Positions 23,991-32,374 are shown, numbered from the stretch's first letter. The stretch: DNA of 35,970 nucleotides from Methanothrix sp. (GCA_018052825.1 JAGPMN010000014.1:1-35970), one strand, 5' to 3'. A program made the numbers and translations. Notes: generated from the sequence alone by a model not told the origin.

Positions 23991-24734
23991 CTATATCACA
24001 ACGCTCATCATATCCCAGCCCACGATGGTAGGCGCTCCGCACAGCTCTATGACCTGCTCCGCCATCAGGTCCTCGCATCCTGCCGCCTGCGGGTAGAGAT
24101 GGGTGAGGACAATGCGCTTTACCGCCTGATCCTTTATCATCCGGCCGAGCCTTTTGGGTGTGCTGTGATTGGCGACGTCGAAGGGCTCGGGAAATGAGCA
24201 CTCGTGCACCAGCAGATCGGCTCCATCCGCCAGGGCTGCCACGCGCGGGCAGGGCTCTGTATCTCCAGAGTAGACCATAACCTTATCATCTACCTCCAGG
24301 CGGAAGGCGAGGGCTGTCACGCTATGGCGGGCCTCCTCTGCGAATATGTCAAAGCCGCTAAGGCTGATGGTGTCCATGGGTGCGATCTCCCGAATGGCCG
24401 CATCCATCTCAGCCAGATTGGGATAAAGGCTTCTGGCGGCATTGAAATATGCCTCTGTGCCCTGCGGGCCGAAGACCTGCAGAGGAGGAATGCCGGAGAG
24501 GTAGCGGGCGTTGGCCAGGGCCAGGAGATCTGAGACGTGGTCCAGGTGCAGGTGAGAGAGGAGAACTGTATCCAGTGCCTCCATGCTCGCTCCAAGCTGA
24601 TCCAGGCGGAGCATGGTGCCCGCCCCGCAGTCGAGGAGCAAAGGCCTGTCGTTTTCCACAAGGACCGCCGCCTGAGAGCGGCCGGGCTGGGGGACGCCTG
24701 TGCCCGTTCCGAGAAGGGTGACCTTCAGGCTCAT
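23991..24734 (-). CDS. Metallo-beta-lactamase fold hydrolase, RNase Z-like
   Basis: 247 residues. The start VTLLGTGTGVPQPGRSQ and SHLHLDHVSDL (the H-x-H-x-D-H metal site) are typical of the tRNase Z/arylsulfatase-like group (COG1234). YSGDTEPCP and LVHECSF give the next metal ligands, and LTHLYP the last His. It lacks the flexible arm of true tRNase Z, so a tRNA 3'-processing role is uncertain. It starts 36 nt after the CDP-alcohol transferase gene ends, on the same strand, and is probably the last gene of the Lrp-aminotransferase transcript. Confidence 0.87.
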   Translation of the reverse strand: MSLKVTLLGTGTGVPQPGRSQAAVLVENDRPLLLDCGAGTMLRLDQLGASMEALDTVLLSHLHLDHVSDLLALANARYLSGIPPLQVFGPQGTEAYFNAARSLYPNLAEMDAAIREIAPMDTISLSGFDIFAEEARHSVTALAFRLEVDDKVMVYSGDTEPCPRVAALADGADLLVHECSFPEPFDVANHSTPKRLGRMIKDQAVKRIVLTHLYPQAAGCEDLMAEQVIELCGAPTIVGWDMMSVVI

Positions 24735-24770
24735 GGAGAGGCATTGCCTTCTAATAGTAAATAACTATAT

Positions 24771-25379
24771 TCATCCACCCTCTCTCACGGCAAAGTCAAT
24801 TCTCTGCAGAGCAGTGGCATTGGCCAGCACTGCAGCTATCACTATCACCGCCATCAGCCACTCTGTGTTAAAGAGCCCCAGGAACATCCCGGCATAAAGC
24901 AGCATCAGCCTTTCAAACCTTTCCAAGAGCCCCCCCATCCTCTTCAGCCTCTCCTCTCCCTTCACCATTCCCCGGTGATCGGCATAGGCCCGTACGAATG
25001 TGGTCATGAGCGAGCCGAAGAGGAGCAGCATGAACCAGACCTCATGGGGCAGGCCGAGATACTCTCCCCGCCCCAAGTAAAGCATCAGCCCCAGATAGAG
25101 CAGCAGCTCCACATACCTGTCCACGATGCCATCGATGAATGCCCCCTTTTTGCTGGCCTGGTGTGTCACCCTGGCCACAGTGCCGTCAACGATGTCTATG
25201 AAGGCTGAGAGGGAGAAGAGCACCAGCCCCCACGCCAGGCGGCCTTCTATGAGTGCCACTATGCCCGCGAGGGCTGGCACCAGAGAGAGCATAGTCCAGG
25301 CATTGGGGGAGAGGCCAAGGACGGCAAGTCCGGCCGTCAGCCGGTCAGTCTGCTCGGATTTGAATTTGGCTTTGAGCAT
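24771..25379 (-). CDS. CDP-alcohol phosphatidyltransferase
   Basis: 202 residues, an integral membrane enzyme with about six spans. The family motif is complete: Asp62, Asp65-Gly66, Ala69-Arg70, Gly79, Asp83 and Asp87, in the exact D-x2-DG-x2-AR-x8-G-x3-D-x3-D spacing. Such enzymes join a polar alcohol to CDP-archaeol to make archaeal phospholipid head groups. Length and the GAFIDGIVDR block resemble archaetidylinositol-phosphate synthase, but other alcohols are possible. It follows the aminotransferase gene by 27 nt. Confidence 0.9.
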   Translation of the reverse strand: MLKAKFKSEQTDRLTAGLAVLGLSPNAWTMLSLVPALAGIVALIEGRLAWGLVLFSLSAFIDIVDGTVARVTHQASKKGAFIDGIVDRYVELLLYLGLMLYLGRGEYLGLPHEVWFMLLLFGSLMTTFVRAYADHRGMVKGEERLKRMGGLLERFERLMLLYAGMFLGLFNTEWLMAVIVIAAVLANATALQRIDFAVREGG

Positions 25380-25406
25380 TATGCATCCTTTTTCGAATCT
25401 CTTGCT

Positions 25407-26606
25407 TCACATCCCCGAGAGGAATGTCTCAATCCTGTCCAGGGCCTCTATCAGCTCCTCCCTGGATGTGGCATAGCTGCATCGCAGAAATCCCTCACCG
25501 CTTTCGCCGAAGGCATTGCCAGGCACCACCGCCACCTTCTGCTCCTGCAGGAGCCTCTCTGCGAAGGCCTCCGAGGATAGCCCCCAGGCCTTCACAGATG
25601 GAAAGGCGTAAAAGGCCCCCCTGGGCTCAAAGCAGTCCAGGCCGATGCGGTTGAGGCCGGAGACAAACATGCGCCTGCGAAGGTTGTACTCGTGCCTCAT
25701 CTGAAGCATCTCATGCTCGCCCCTCTGCAGTGCCTCAAGAGCCGCCACCTGGGCCATTGTGGGGGCGCATAGCATTGTATACTGATGGACCTTGGTCATG
25801 GCCCCGATCATGGCTGGGTCGCCCAGAGCATAGCCTATACGCCATCCTGTCATGGCATGGGACTTGGACAGGCCGTTGAGGATGATGGTCCTCTCCTGCA
25901 TTCCCTCAAGCTGGGCAAAGCTCGCGTGGCTGCCGGAATAGGTGAGCTGCGCATAGACCTCATCTGAGATGACCAGCAGGTCGTGCTCCACCACCACATC
26001 AGCCAGCTCCTCCAGGTCGGCCCTGGTCATTATGGCTCCGGTGGGATTGTTGGGATAGCTGAGCAGCAGGGCACGGGTCCTGTCTGTGACAGCGGAAGAG
26101 ACGTCCTCCGGCTGCAGCCGGAACTCGCTCTCCAGCCTTGTGGGCACAGCTCTCGCCAGCCCGCCTGCGAGGAGGATGTCCGGGGTGTAGGCCACGTAGC
26201 AGGGCTCCGGGACAACGGCCTCGTCTCCCGGATTGAGCGTAGCCCGGAAGGCCAGGTCCACCGCCTCGCTCACGCCGGTGGTTATCAGTATCTGCTCCGC
26301 CGGATCGTAGTCCAGGCCGAGATCCTTCTTCGCCTGATCGCAGATGGTCTCGCGCAGCTCCGGCATCCCCTTGTTGGATGTGTAGTGGGTGACCCCCGAC
26401 TCCAGGGAGTAGATGCAGGCCTCACGCACATGCCAGGGCGTGACGAAGTCGGGCTCGCCCACGCCCAGTGATATGGCCCCATCCATCTCAGTTACCAGGT
26501 CGAAGAACTTCCTGATGCCGGACGGGGGCATATCCCTGACGGTGCGGTTGAGATGCGCCTCACGGCTCCAGGCGGGCACGGATACGTTTTTTTGGCTCTG
26601 CTTCAT
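25407..26606 (-). CDS. Class I aminotransferase (aspartate-aminotransferase-like)
   Basis: 399 residues. A PLP enzyme of fold type I: GVGEPDFVTPWHV near the N-terminus, SYPNNPTGAI, and NGLSKSHAMTGWRIGY with the PLP lysine. The C-terminal FLRCSYATSREEL carries the carboxylate-binding Arg. The amino acid used cannot be read safely; aromatic or branched-chain substrates are possible. Its ATG overlaps the stop of the Lrp-type regulator gene (ATGA, 4 nt), so the two are translationally coupled and the regulator probably controls this step. Confidence 0.92.
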   Translation of the reverse strand: MKQSQKNVSVPAWSREAHLNRTVRDMPPSGIRKFFDLVTEMDGAISLGVGEPDFVTPWHVREACIYSLESGVTHYTSNKGMPELRETICDQAKKDLGLDYDPAEQILITTGVSEAVDLAFRATLNPGDEAVVPEPCYVAYTPDILLAGGLARAVPTRLESEFRLQPEDVSSAVTDRTRALLLSYPNNPTGAIMTRADLEELADVVVEHDLLVISDEVYAQLTYSGSHASFAQLEGMQERTIILNGLSKSHAMTGWRIGYALGDPAMIGAMTKVHQYTMLCAPTMAQVAALEALQRGEHEMLQMRHEYNLRRRMFVSGLNRIGLDCFEPRGAFYAFPSVKAWGLSSEAFAERLLQEQKVAVVPGNAFGESGEGFLRCSYATSREELIEALDRIETFLSGM

Positions 26607-27082
26607 GGAGTGATCACCAGTCTCTGCGGCCTGGGCTTGTCAGTAAGTATCACTCCATGCTCCTTGTAGCTTTTCAGAATGAAGTGGGTGCATGTGGACT
26701 GCACGCCTTCGAGGGGCGCAATCTTCTCGGCCACAAAATAGGCTATCTCCTTCATGGAATTTCCCCGCACGGTTACGGAGAGGTCGTGATCTCCCGAGAT
26801 GAGGCGCACCGACTCCACCTCCGAGAATCTGGCTATCCTCTCCGCCACGGCGTCGTATCCCGTCTTGCGCTGCAGGGCCACCTTCAGCTCCAGAACGGCA
26901 AAGACAACGCTCTTGTCGAGCTTCTCCCAGTTGATCAGAGTGACATACTTTCTTATGACGCCGGCATCCTCGAGCTCCTTGATCTCCCGTGCCACGTCCT
27001 CTTCTGACCTGCCTATAAGGGCCGCGATCTCGGCTGAGGTGGCTCTCGCGTTTTCAGAAAGGATCTCCAAAATCTCGCTCAT
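26603..27082 (-). CDS. Lrp/AsnC family regulator
   Basis: 159 residues. The N-terminal HTH (about 1-45: ATSAEIAALIGRSEEDVAREIKELEDAGVI) is followed by a RAM/ACT-like effector domain (about 65-145) with SGDHDLSVTVRG. Such proteins sense amino acids as octamers. It is first in the operon with the aminotransferase gene, overlapping it by 4 nt. The 113 nt upstream, shared with the divergent zinc-ribbon gene, are AT-rich and likely hold its operator. Confidence 0.93.
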   Translation of the reverse strand: MSEILEILSENARATSAEIAALIGRSEEDVAREIKELEDAGVIRKYVTLINWEKLDKSVVFAVLELKVALQRKTGYDAVAERIARFSEVESVRLISGDHDLSVTVRGNSMKEIAYFVAEKIAPLEGVQSTCTHFILKSYKEHGVILTDKPRPQRLVITP

Positions 27083-27195
27083 GAAATTCTGTATTTACCC
27101 CGCCTATTCAATTATAGGCTTTGCGCTTGCCAGGGTAGTAAGGATAATCATATACAATCGAAAGTTATTAATACTCATATTACAACTGTATAAAT

Positions 27196-27312
27196 ATGAA
27201 ACAGATGAAATGTCCAAAGTGCCATTACGGCTGGGAGACGAGGGTGAATAAGCCAAAAGCCTGCCCCAGGTGCAAAACCAGGCTGGATATAAAGAAAACA
27301 AGGAAGGCCTGA
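27196..27312 (+). CDS. 38-residue zinc-ribbon protein
   Basis: Starts MKQMKCPKCHYGWETRV and has a second pair, CPRC, giving the C-x2-C...C-x2-C of a zinc ribbon, then a basic tail (DIKKTRKA). No ribosome-binding site precedes ATG 27196. TATTAATACTC-like AT-rich DNA about 25-30 nt upstream fits a leaderless mRNA. Tiny zinc ribbons of this kind are common in archaea and may bind RNA or DNA; the function here is unknown. Confidence 0.7.
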   Translation: MKQMKCPKCHYGWETRVNKPKACPRCKTRLDIKKTRKA

Positions 27313-27407
27313 ATGAGATCTTCAGGCCGTTTTCCCGCAATTTGATGATCCTTCCTCCTTGAAAAGGGCCTGAGACTCCATCATAAAACCTCCAAAGAAA
27401 GTAGCCA

Positions 27408-27482
27408 AGCCCCGGGCGTGATTCGAACACGCGACCTATTGATTACAAGTCAATCGCTCTGGACCAGCTGAGCTACCGAGGC
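27408..27482 (-). tRNA. tRNA-Thr (anticodon TGT)
   Basis: 75 nt. The acceptor stem GCCTCGG / CCGGGGC pairs with one G-T. The D arm is GCTC...GAGC, the anticodon stem ATTGA / TCAAT encloses CTTGTAA, and the T arm is GCGTG TTCGAAT CACGC. Discriminator base T, as in archaeal tRNA-Thr. It reads ACA codons. No CCA is encoded. Its 5' end is 11 nt after the stop of the degenerate thiolase gene, so it may be co-transcribed with it. Confidence 0.95.
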
Positions 27483-27493
27483 ACCAGGCTTGG

Positions 27494-28264
27494 TTATTTT
27501 GCATCTACACTTAAAGGCTTTGCCCTCAGCCCCTTTTCCACGCCGCGTAGAAGGGAGTAGAAGGTGCCGGGATGGCGGCCCTCAAATCTGCCCAGCAGAT
27601 CCGCCGCCTCCCGGAAGAGATCCCCCCGCCGCCCGGCCCCGGCAGCAGGGTCAAAGCCGAGGCCGTGCTGCAGTGCGTACAGCCTCGCCTCTCTGCGGGG
27701 CACGCGCTGAAGCGGCTTTATCCAGGCCGGATATTTCTGACGGCTCTCGCCGGCCAAAAGGGCGCCTGTATCGCCCCGCAGATAGGAGACAAATATCCTG
27801 AGGGCTTCGTCATCCAGGCATTCGCCTGTTGCTAAAATCCCTGCCCCCATCTCAGCAGCCGCCTGCAAGAGGATCTCGCATCTTCTCTCATAGACGGAAT
27901 CACATGCAATATCGCAGTCCGGCCAGCGCAGCAGCCGGCAGTCCATCTCCAGCCGCTCAGCCACGGCCCGGGCCTGGGAGGCGCTGCAGCAGCCAGCCTC
28001 GCCCATGTCGATGATGACTGCAAATATCTCCATGTCCCTGCGGCGGGAGAAGATGCTTTTCAGTATGTGGGCCAGCGTCGCGCTCTGCCTTCCTCCATCC
28101 AGCCCCACCGCCATGCACGAGCCCCGGGAGAATAGCCCTGTCCTGCGCAGGCTCTCTCTGATCTTGCGGTGCACATCCTGAGAGAGGTGCTCGCCGCACA
28201 GGTGCATTCCAGAGTACCTCTGGTGGATGATGGCAGGCCGGTGGCATTTGTCGCATCTGGTCAT
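27494..28264 (-). CDS. Degenerate TtuA/NcsA-like PP-loop paralogue
   Basis: 256 residues. It aligns by eye with the tRNA thiolase at 20306-21238: the N-terminal zinc motif is kept (CDKC, then HLCGEHL), as are ILATGECLDDEAL and VSYLRGDTGALL. The active parts are not. SGGKDS has become DGGRQS, the CTYCG pair and the third Fe-S cysteine are gone, and the C-terminal zinc ribbon is missing. It therefore cannot be expected to bind the cluster. It may be a partner subunit, as eukaryotic Ctu2/Ncs2 is to Ctu1/Ncs6 (analogy, not shown). The frame is intact, so it is not a pseudogene. It stands between pelota (30 nt upstream) and tRNA-Thr. Confidence 0.75.
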   Translation of the reverse strand: MTRCDKCHRPAIIHQRYSGMHLCGEHLSQDVHRKIRESLRRTGLFSRGSCMAVGLDGGRQSATLAHILKSIFSRRRDMEIFAVIIDMGEAGCCSASQARAVAERLEMDCRLLRWPDCDIACDSVYERRCEILLQAAAEMGAGILATGECLDDEALRIFVSYLRGDTGALLAGESRQKYPAWIKPLQRVPRREARLYALQHGLGFDPAAGAGRRGDLFREAADLLGRFEGRHPGTFYSLLRGVEKGLRAKPLSVDAK

Positions 28265-28294
28265 CTCATGAGCCTCTTCGCTATCATGCCCTTC

Positions 28295-29332
28295 TCAGGC
28301 TATCTTGAAGCGCAGCAGAGCCGCTATCCCCCCAAGTGAGCGGAGCCGCTCTCCCGGCTCGAACTCGGAGCTGAAGATCACCACCTTTCCCCGGGCTGCT
28401 GCCACATCGCGCATGATCTCCTCAGCCGATCCCATTCTCGCAAGCTCGTCTAAGACCAGCAGGCTCTCCACAGCTCCGAAGTTTACGGCAGACTGCACCT
28501 CCTTCATGCCGTAGGCTGCCTTTCCGTCCGTGGCTATCTCCCGGAAGAGGTCTTCTATAAGCCTGGCCTCGCGGGCGATGCGGCTGGATTCCAGGACGCT
28601 TTTGACCGCCCCGCGGCGCAGCACCTCCTGAAATCCGGAGCGGCCGATGGATGATGTGTCGTCCATTGTCATCCTCCCTGCCAGATCGGGGTAGGTGGGG
28701 TCTATAACCTTCTTTAGGTCCTCTTTGGTGAATCCCGGGCCGGCCAGTATGACCTCGGCTCCGCCCCCGGCAGCCTTGTCTACGGCCGCGGCCACGTCAC
28801 GGAGAAATCCGCTCCTCGTGTCTTCGCCGCTGCCCTTGCCGCTGCCCTGGCTGATCTCCGCCGCAGTCTGCACTCCGAACTGGCGGAGGACACCGATGGT
28901 GGCCTCTCCCTCCTCGATCAGGGCGATGACCACCTTTGGACGGAGCGACTCGGCGACGGCCTCGTCTATGCGGGCCAGCATATCCGGCCTCCAGTGGTAC
29001 TTGAGTATGGAAAGGTCTGTGCCCACCTCGATATTGAGGGTGTGATATGATCCCACATCCATACCGCAGGCAATCCTTCCGTGCAGACGCAGCCAGTTGG
29101 AGTACATATGAAACTCGATGTCCTCAACCTTTACCCCCAGGCGCACCGTCTTCTTCTCCATCTTCTCCGGGCGTGCCTTGTCTGCAATGGGCGCCACCTT
29201 CCTCTGGGTCAGTGCGAAGACCAGGTCGCCCCGCGAAATCAGATGCTGCAGATGCCATAGGTCATCAAGGGACTCGGGCAGCAGGGTTATCTCCCCCTCT
29301 TCACCTCGCAGATTCTTCTTCAGGACGCGCAT
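28295..29332 (-). CDS. pelA: Pelota (Dom34 homologue), ribosome rescue factor
   Basis: 345 residues, the full length of archaeal Pelota. With aEF1A and ABCE1 it rescues stalled ribosomes. The N-terminal Sm-like domain starts MRVLKKNLRGEEGEITLLPE and includes GDLVFALTQRK. The middle domain (LAGPGFTKEDL) and C-terminal eL30-like domain (VVIFSSEFEPGERL near the end) follow in order. It lacks the GGQ of release factor eRF1, as expected. AAGGGGG lies about five bases before ATG 29332. It is divergent from the tRNA-Asn gene. Confidence 0.95.
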   Translation of the reverse strand: MRVLKKNLRGEEGEITLLPESLDDLWHLQHLISRGDLVFALTQRKVAPIADKARPEKMEKKTVRLGVKVEDIEFHMYSNWLRLHGRIACGMDVGSYHTLNIEVGTDLSILKYHWRPDMLARIDEAVAESLRPKVVIALIEEGEATIGVLRQFGVQTAAEISQGSGKGSGEDTRSGFLRDVAAAVDKAAGGGAEVILAGPGFTKEDLKKVIDPTYPDLAGRMTMDDTSSIGRSGFQEVLRRGAVKSVLESSRIAREARLIEDLFREIATDGKAAYGMKEVQSAVNFGAVESLLVLDELARMGSAEEIMRDVAAARGKVVIFSSEFEPGERLRSLGGIAALLRFKIA

Positions 29333-29389
29333 GAATACCCCCTTCTAATCAAAAAGCTTAAATCATTGTGCATCCAGGGTGGGTGTCGA

Positions 29390-29478
29390 GCCGCCATAAC
29401 TCAGTTGGTAGAGTGTCTGGCTGTTAATTGCATGGAGCAGCAACCAGAATGTCACAGGTTCGAGCCCTGTTGGCGGCG
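29390..29478 (+). tRNA. tRNA-Asn (anticodon GTT), intron-containing
   Basis: 89 nt, 73 after removing 16. Acceptor GCCGCCA / TGGCGGC is fully paired, discriminator G. The anticodon stem TCTGG / CCAGA encloses CTGTTAA, interrupted by the insert. The T arm is ACAGG TTCGAGC CCTGT. A TATA-like CTTAAAT lies about 27 nt upstream. No CCA is encoded. Confidence 0.93.
29427..29442 (+). other. tRNA-Asn intron, 16 nt
   Basis: ATTGCATGGAGCAGCA between positions 37 and 38 of the tRNA, the standard site for archaeal introns removed by the tRNA splicing endonuclease. The boundary could slip by one or two bases because both flanks carry A. The insert's TTGC and GCAA ends pair, which extends the anticodon stem as in a bulge-helix-bulge. 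Confidence 0.85.
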
Positions 29479-29488
29479 CATTCCTTTT

Positions 29489-29563
29489 GGGCCTGTAGCT
29501 TAGTCCGGTTAGAGCGCTCGGCTCATAACCGAGTGGCCGCCGGTTCAAATCCGGCCAGGCCCA
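29489..29563 (+). tRNA. tRNA with anticodon CAT, probably tRNA-Ile2
   Basis: 75 nt. Acceptor GGGCCTG / CAGGCCC is fully paired, discriminator A. Anticodon stem CTCGG / CCGAG encloses CTCATAA. T arm GCCGG TTCAAAT CCGGC. A GGGCC-type acceptor is what I expect for archaeal tRNA-Ile, whereas archaeal elongator tRNA-Met usually starts GCCGGGG and the initiator AGCGGG. So this is likely the tRNA-Ile2 whose C34 gets agmatidine from TiaS. 10 nt after tRNA-Asn, probably one transcript. Confidence 0.85.
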
Positions 29564-29593
29564 TGCTGACAGATTCGTTGCGAGGAGCCAAAA

Positions 29594-31891
29594 TCAGCTC
29601 TCTGCAATGGCTGCGCTCTGCCAGGCCATGATCTTCTTGGCGCTGATCCCCGTCTTCTCGGCAAGGCTGCCCGCCTCGGCTCCCACCAGGTCCGGCACAG
29701 TCATAATGCCGGCCAGTGTGAGCTTCTTCAGGGTCTTGGGCCCAATTCCCGGGACATTCACGAGGCCGTCGCCGCTCTCGGCTGCGGCCTTCTTGCCGGA
29801 TTGAGTGGCCGTGACCTTTCCGGCTGGCTTTTTCGCCTTCTTTGCGGCTGGCCGGGCAGCCTTCTTCTCCCCTGCGGCGGGGTCTGCCTTATCCCCGGCC
29901 TTTTTCGCCTGCCACTCCAGGAAGTTGCAGTGCGGGCAGCCCAGATCCCAGGGGCGCTTTCCCTTATTGATGATGCGAATGTGATTCATGCCGTGCTGCT
30001 CGCACACCCTGTCTGTGACCACCACGCTTCCAGATCTTGGCAGGGGCAGTGTGAAGCGGCATTGCGGATAGCCGGAGCAGCCAATGAAGCGCGAGCCTCG
30101 ATGGCCGCGCCTGATGATAAGATCTGAGGAGCACTTTTCGCATGTGCCCACGATCTTGTCCGTCCTCAGCCCGTCCCTGAGGGACTGGCCGATGCCCTCC
30201 TGATTGGATATCAGCTCGTCAAAGACGGAGGTGAGCATCACCCTGGACTCCTCTATGACATCATCCTCTCTGGCCTTCTTTTCGGATATGAGGGTCATAT
30301 CCTTCTCCAGGGTCTGGGTCATCTCCGGCTTGGTGATGGTAGGGGCGTACTTCTGCAGGGTGTCTATCACTGCGTAGGCGGTGTTGGTGGGGCGCATGGG
30401 ATTGCCCTGGACGTAGGCGCGGGCATAGAGCTTGCTGATGATGTCGTGCCTGGTGGACTTGGTTCCAAGCCCCAGCTCATCCATGAGCTTGATCAGCTTT
30501 CCCTGGCCGTAGCGGGCTGGAGGCTGTGTCTCCTTGGAGTCCACGCGGCGGCCCAGAACCTTCAGCCTCTCGCCCTTTTCGAGCCTGGGCAGTATATGCT
30601 CCTCTGTCTTGCTGTAGGGGTAGTAGTATCTCCAGCCTGCCTGGATCAACCGCGCTCCGCTGGCCCGGAAGGGCTCAGGGCCCACATCCACCTTGAGGCT
30701 GGTCGCCTCCCATATGCACTCTTCTGCAAGTGTTGCAAAGAAGCGGCGCACCACAAGCTCGTATATCCGCCACTGCTCCTCCTTGAGGGCGCTTTTGTCC
30801 ACAGGAGCCGTGGGATAAATGGGTGGATGGTCTGTGGTGGACCTCTTGCCGCGGGTGGGCTGCATCTTCCCCTGGAGGAGCAGCCTCGCCTCTTCTGAGA
30901 ATGCGCTATCCAAAAATAGGCTGGTGAGAGCCTTCAGGTCGATTGATGGCGGATAGACTGTGTTGTCCGTCCTCGGGTAGGAGATGAATCCGTTGGTGTA
31001 GAGCCATTCGGCGATGTGCATGGCATTGGCTGCAGAAAAACCGATGCTGCTGGCTGCGGCGATGAAGCTGGTGGTATCGAATGGCGCGGGAGGCTTATCG
31101 ACGCGCGGCTTTGTCTCAATGGACCTGACGATGCCAAGCGGCCCCAGCCGGGAGACTATGCCGTCAACTTCATCCTTCTTCCAGATGCGACCTTTAGCGT
31201 GCTGCACAGTGAGCTGCTTTTCCAGGTCGACATAGATCTCCCAGTAGGGCTTGGGCACAAAGGCGGAGATCTCCCGCTCTCTGTCGACTATCAGGGCCAG
31301 GGTGGGCGACTGCACCCGGCCCACCGAGAGAAACTCCTTGCCCAGCCGCCCGGATGTGAGAGAGATATATCTGGTGAGGGCTGCACCCCAGACCAGGTCG
31401 ATGATCTGCCTGGCTTCGCCTGAGGCTGCCAGCTCATAGTCTACATCTCCTCTCTTCTGGAAGGCCTTTTGTATCTCTTCCCTGACTATGGCGCTGTACC
31501 TGACTCGATCCACATGTAGATTGGGATTGACCTTCTGAACGATCTTGAGGGCCTCAACTCCGATCAGCTCCCCCTCGCGATCAAAATCCGTTGCGATTGT
31601 TATGCTGTCTGCCTCTCTTCCCAGCCTCTCCAGGGCGGAGATGATCTTCTCCTGGATGGGGCGGACCACGATCTCCGCCCGGATCAGATCCCTGCAGTCC
31701 ACCTTCTGCCAGCTGTTATATCCCGGGGGATAGTCCACTCCCACTATATGGCCGGACAGGCCCACTACCACTTTGTCGTCAAAACGAAATACTTCGACGC
31801 CTGCGATCCTCTGAGAGCGGGGCTTGCTGCCAGCCAGGATCTCGGCAATCCTCTTGGCAGCATCGTGCTTCTCGGCAATTATGAGATGCAT
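29594..31891 (-). CDS. topA: Type IA DNA topoisomerase (topoisomerase I)
   Basis: 765 residues. It relaxes negative supercoils through a 5'-phosphotyrosine. The N-terminal TOPRIM domain has TDFDREGE (101-108); GFISYPRTDNT carries catalytic Tyr305. A C4 zinc finger (CEKC, then GCSGYPQC) lies near residue 590, then a second Cys/His pair. A Lys/Ala-rich linker (about 675-710) leads to a helix-hairpin-helix (VNVPGIGPKTLKKL) at the end. No helicase domain, so it is not reverse gyrase. It is convergent with the tRNAs. TTAAAT about 30 nt before the ATG is a likely TATA box. Confidence 0.96.
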   Translation of the reverse strand: MHLIIAEKHDAAKRIAEILAGSKPRSQRIAGVEVFRFDDKVVVGLSGHIVGVDYPPGYNSWQKVDCRDLIRAEIVVRPIQEKIISALERLGREADSITIATDFDREGELIGVEALKIVQKVNPNLHVDRVRYSAIVREEIQKAFQKRGDVDYELAASGEARQIIDLVWGAALTRYISLTSGRLGKEFLSVGRVQSPTLALIVDREREISAFVPKPYWEIYVDLEKQLTVQHAKGRIWKKDEVDGIVSRLGPLGIVRSIETKPRVDKPPAPFDTTSFIAAASSIGFSAANAMHIAEWLYTNGFISYPRTDNTVYPPSIDLKALTSLFLDSAFSEEARLLLQGKMQPTRGKRSTTDHPPIYPTAPVDKSALKEEQWRIYELVVRRFFATLAEECIWEATSLKVDVGPEPFRASGARLIQAGWRYYYPYSKTEEHILPRLEKGERLKVLGRRVDSKETQPPARYGQGKLIKLMDELGLGTKSTRHDIISKLYARAYVQGNPMRPTNTAYAVIDTLQKYAPTITKPEMTQTLEKDMTLISEKKAREDDVIEESRVMLTSVFDELISNQEGIGQSLRDGLRTDKIVGTCEKCSSDLIIRRGHRGSRFIGCSGYPQCRFTLPLPRSGSVVVTDRVCEQHGMNHIRIINKGKRPWDLGCPHCNFLEWQAKKAGDKADPAAGEKKAARPAAKKAKKPAGKVTATQSGKKAAAESGDGLVNVPGIGPKTLKKLTLAGIMTVPDLVGAEAGSLAEKTGISAKKIMAWQSAAIAES

Positions 31892-32222
31892 TCCTGAAGG
31901 CCAAATATGCCACTTGATTTAAGTTTTTCCATGACAGATCTCTCTTCGGCCGATGGCCTCGGGCATAATCAAAAGACGGGAATATCTAACATGGTTATTC
32001 AAATAATTTTTGTTTGTCCGAGCTCACGTCCTTCTCAGCTAAATCGCTTTTGATCGGCCCCATCCCTCCCCGGCTTGATTCGTATCAATAATAAGTCCGC
32101 CGCTTCTACCTGTTGTGAATAATAATTTTCTGTCGCGATGGCCGCCCCAGGAAAGCCTGTTATGGTCAGGCCGGGATATATTAGCATACTGCCTTGCAAG
32201 GGATTGCACAATTATAGTGGCT

Positions 32223-32266
32223 ATATTAAATATTTTTAACTTGATAAAATATATTTTATTTAATAT
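32223..32266. repeat. AT-rich inverted repeat upstream of mcr
   Basis: ATATTAAATA (32223-32232) and its exact complement TATTTAATAT (32257-32266) are 24 nt apart, in nearly pure A/T. It could be an operator, a melted promoter element or a chromatin-binding site. It lies about 220 nt before mcrB. Confidence 0.5.
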
Positions 32267-32374
32267 GTGAAAGGCTTACAGATTCTTATAAATTAGATTG
32301 TAATAAATTCATCACGCAAAAACTTTAAGTAGCTATTAAGCATTAGAGAAAGCGGCGGGAGATTGTAACGAATT

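Noticed and set aside
29594-31891. Reverse gyrase
   Set aside because: There is no N-terminal helicase domain; the length and zinc fingers fit ordinary topoisomerase I.
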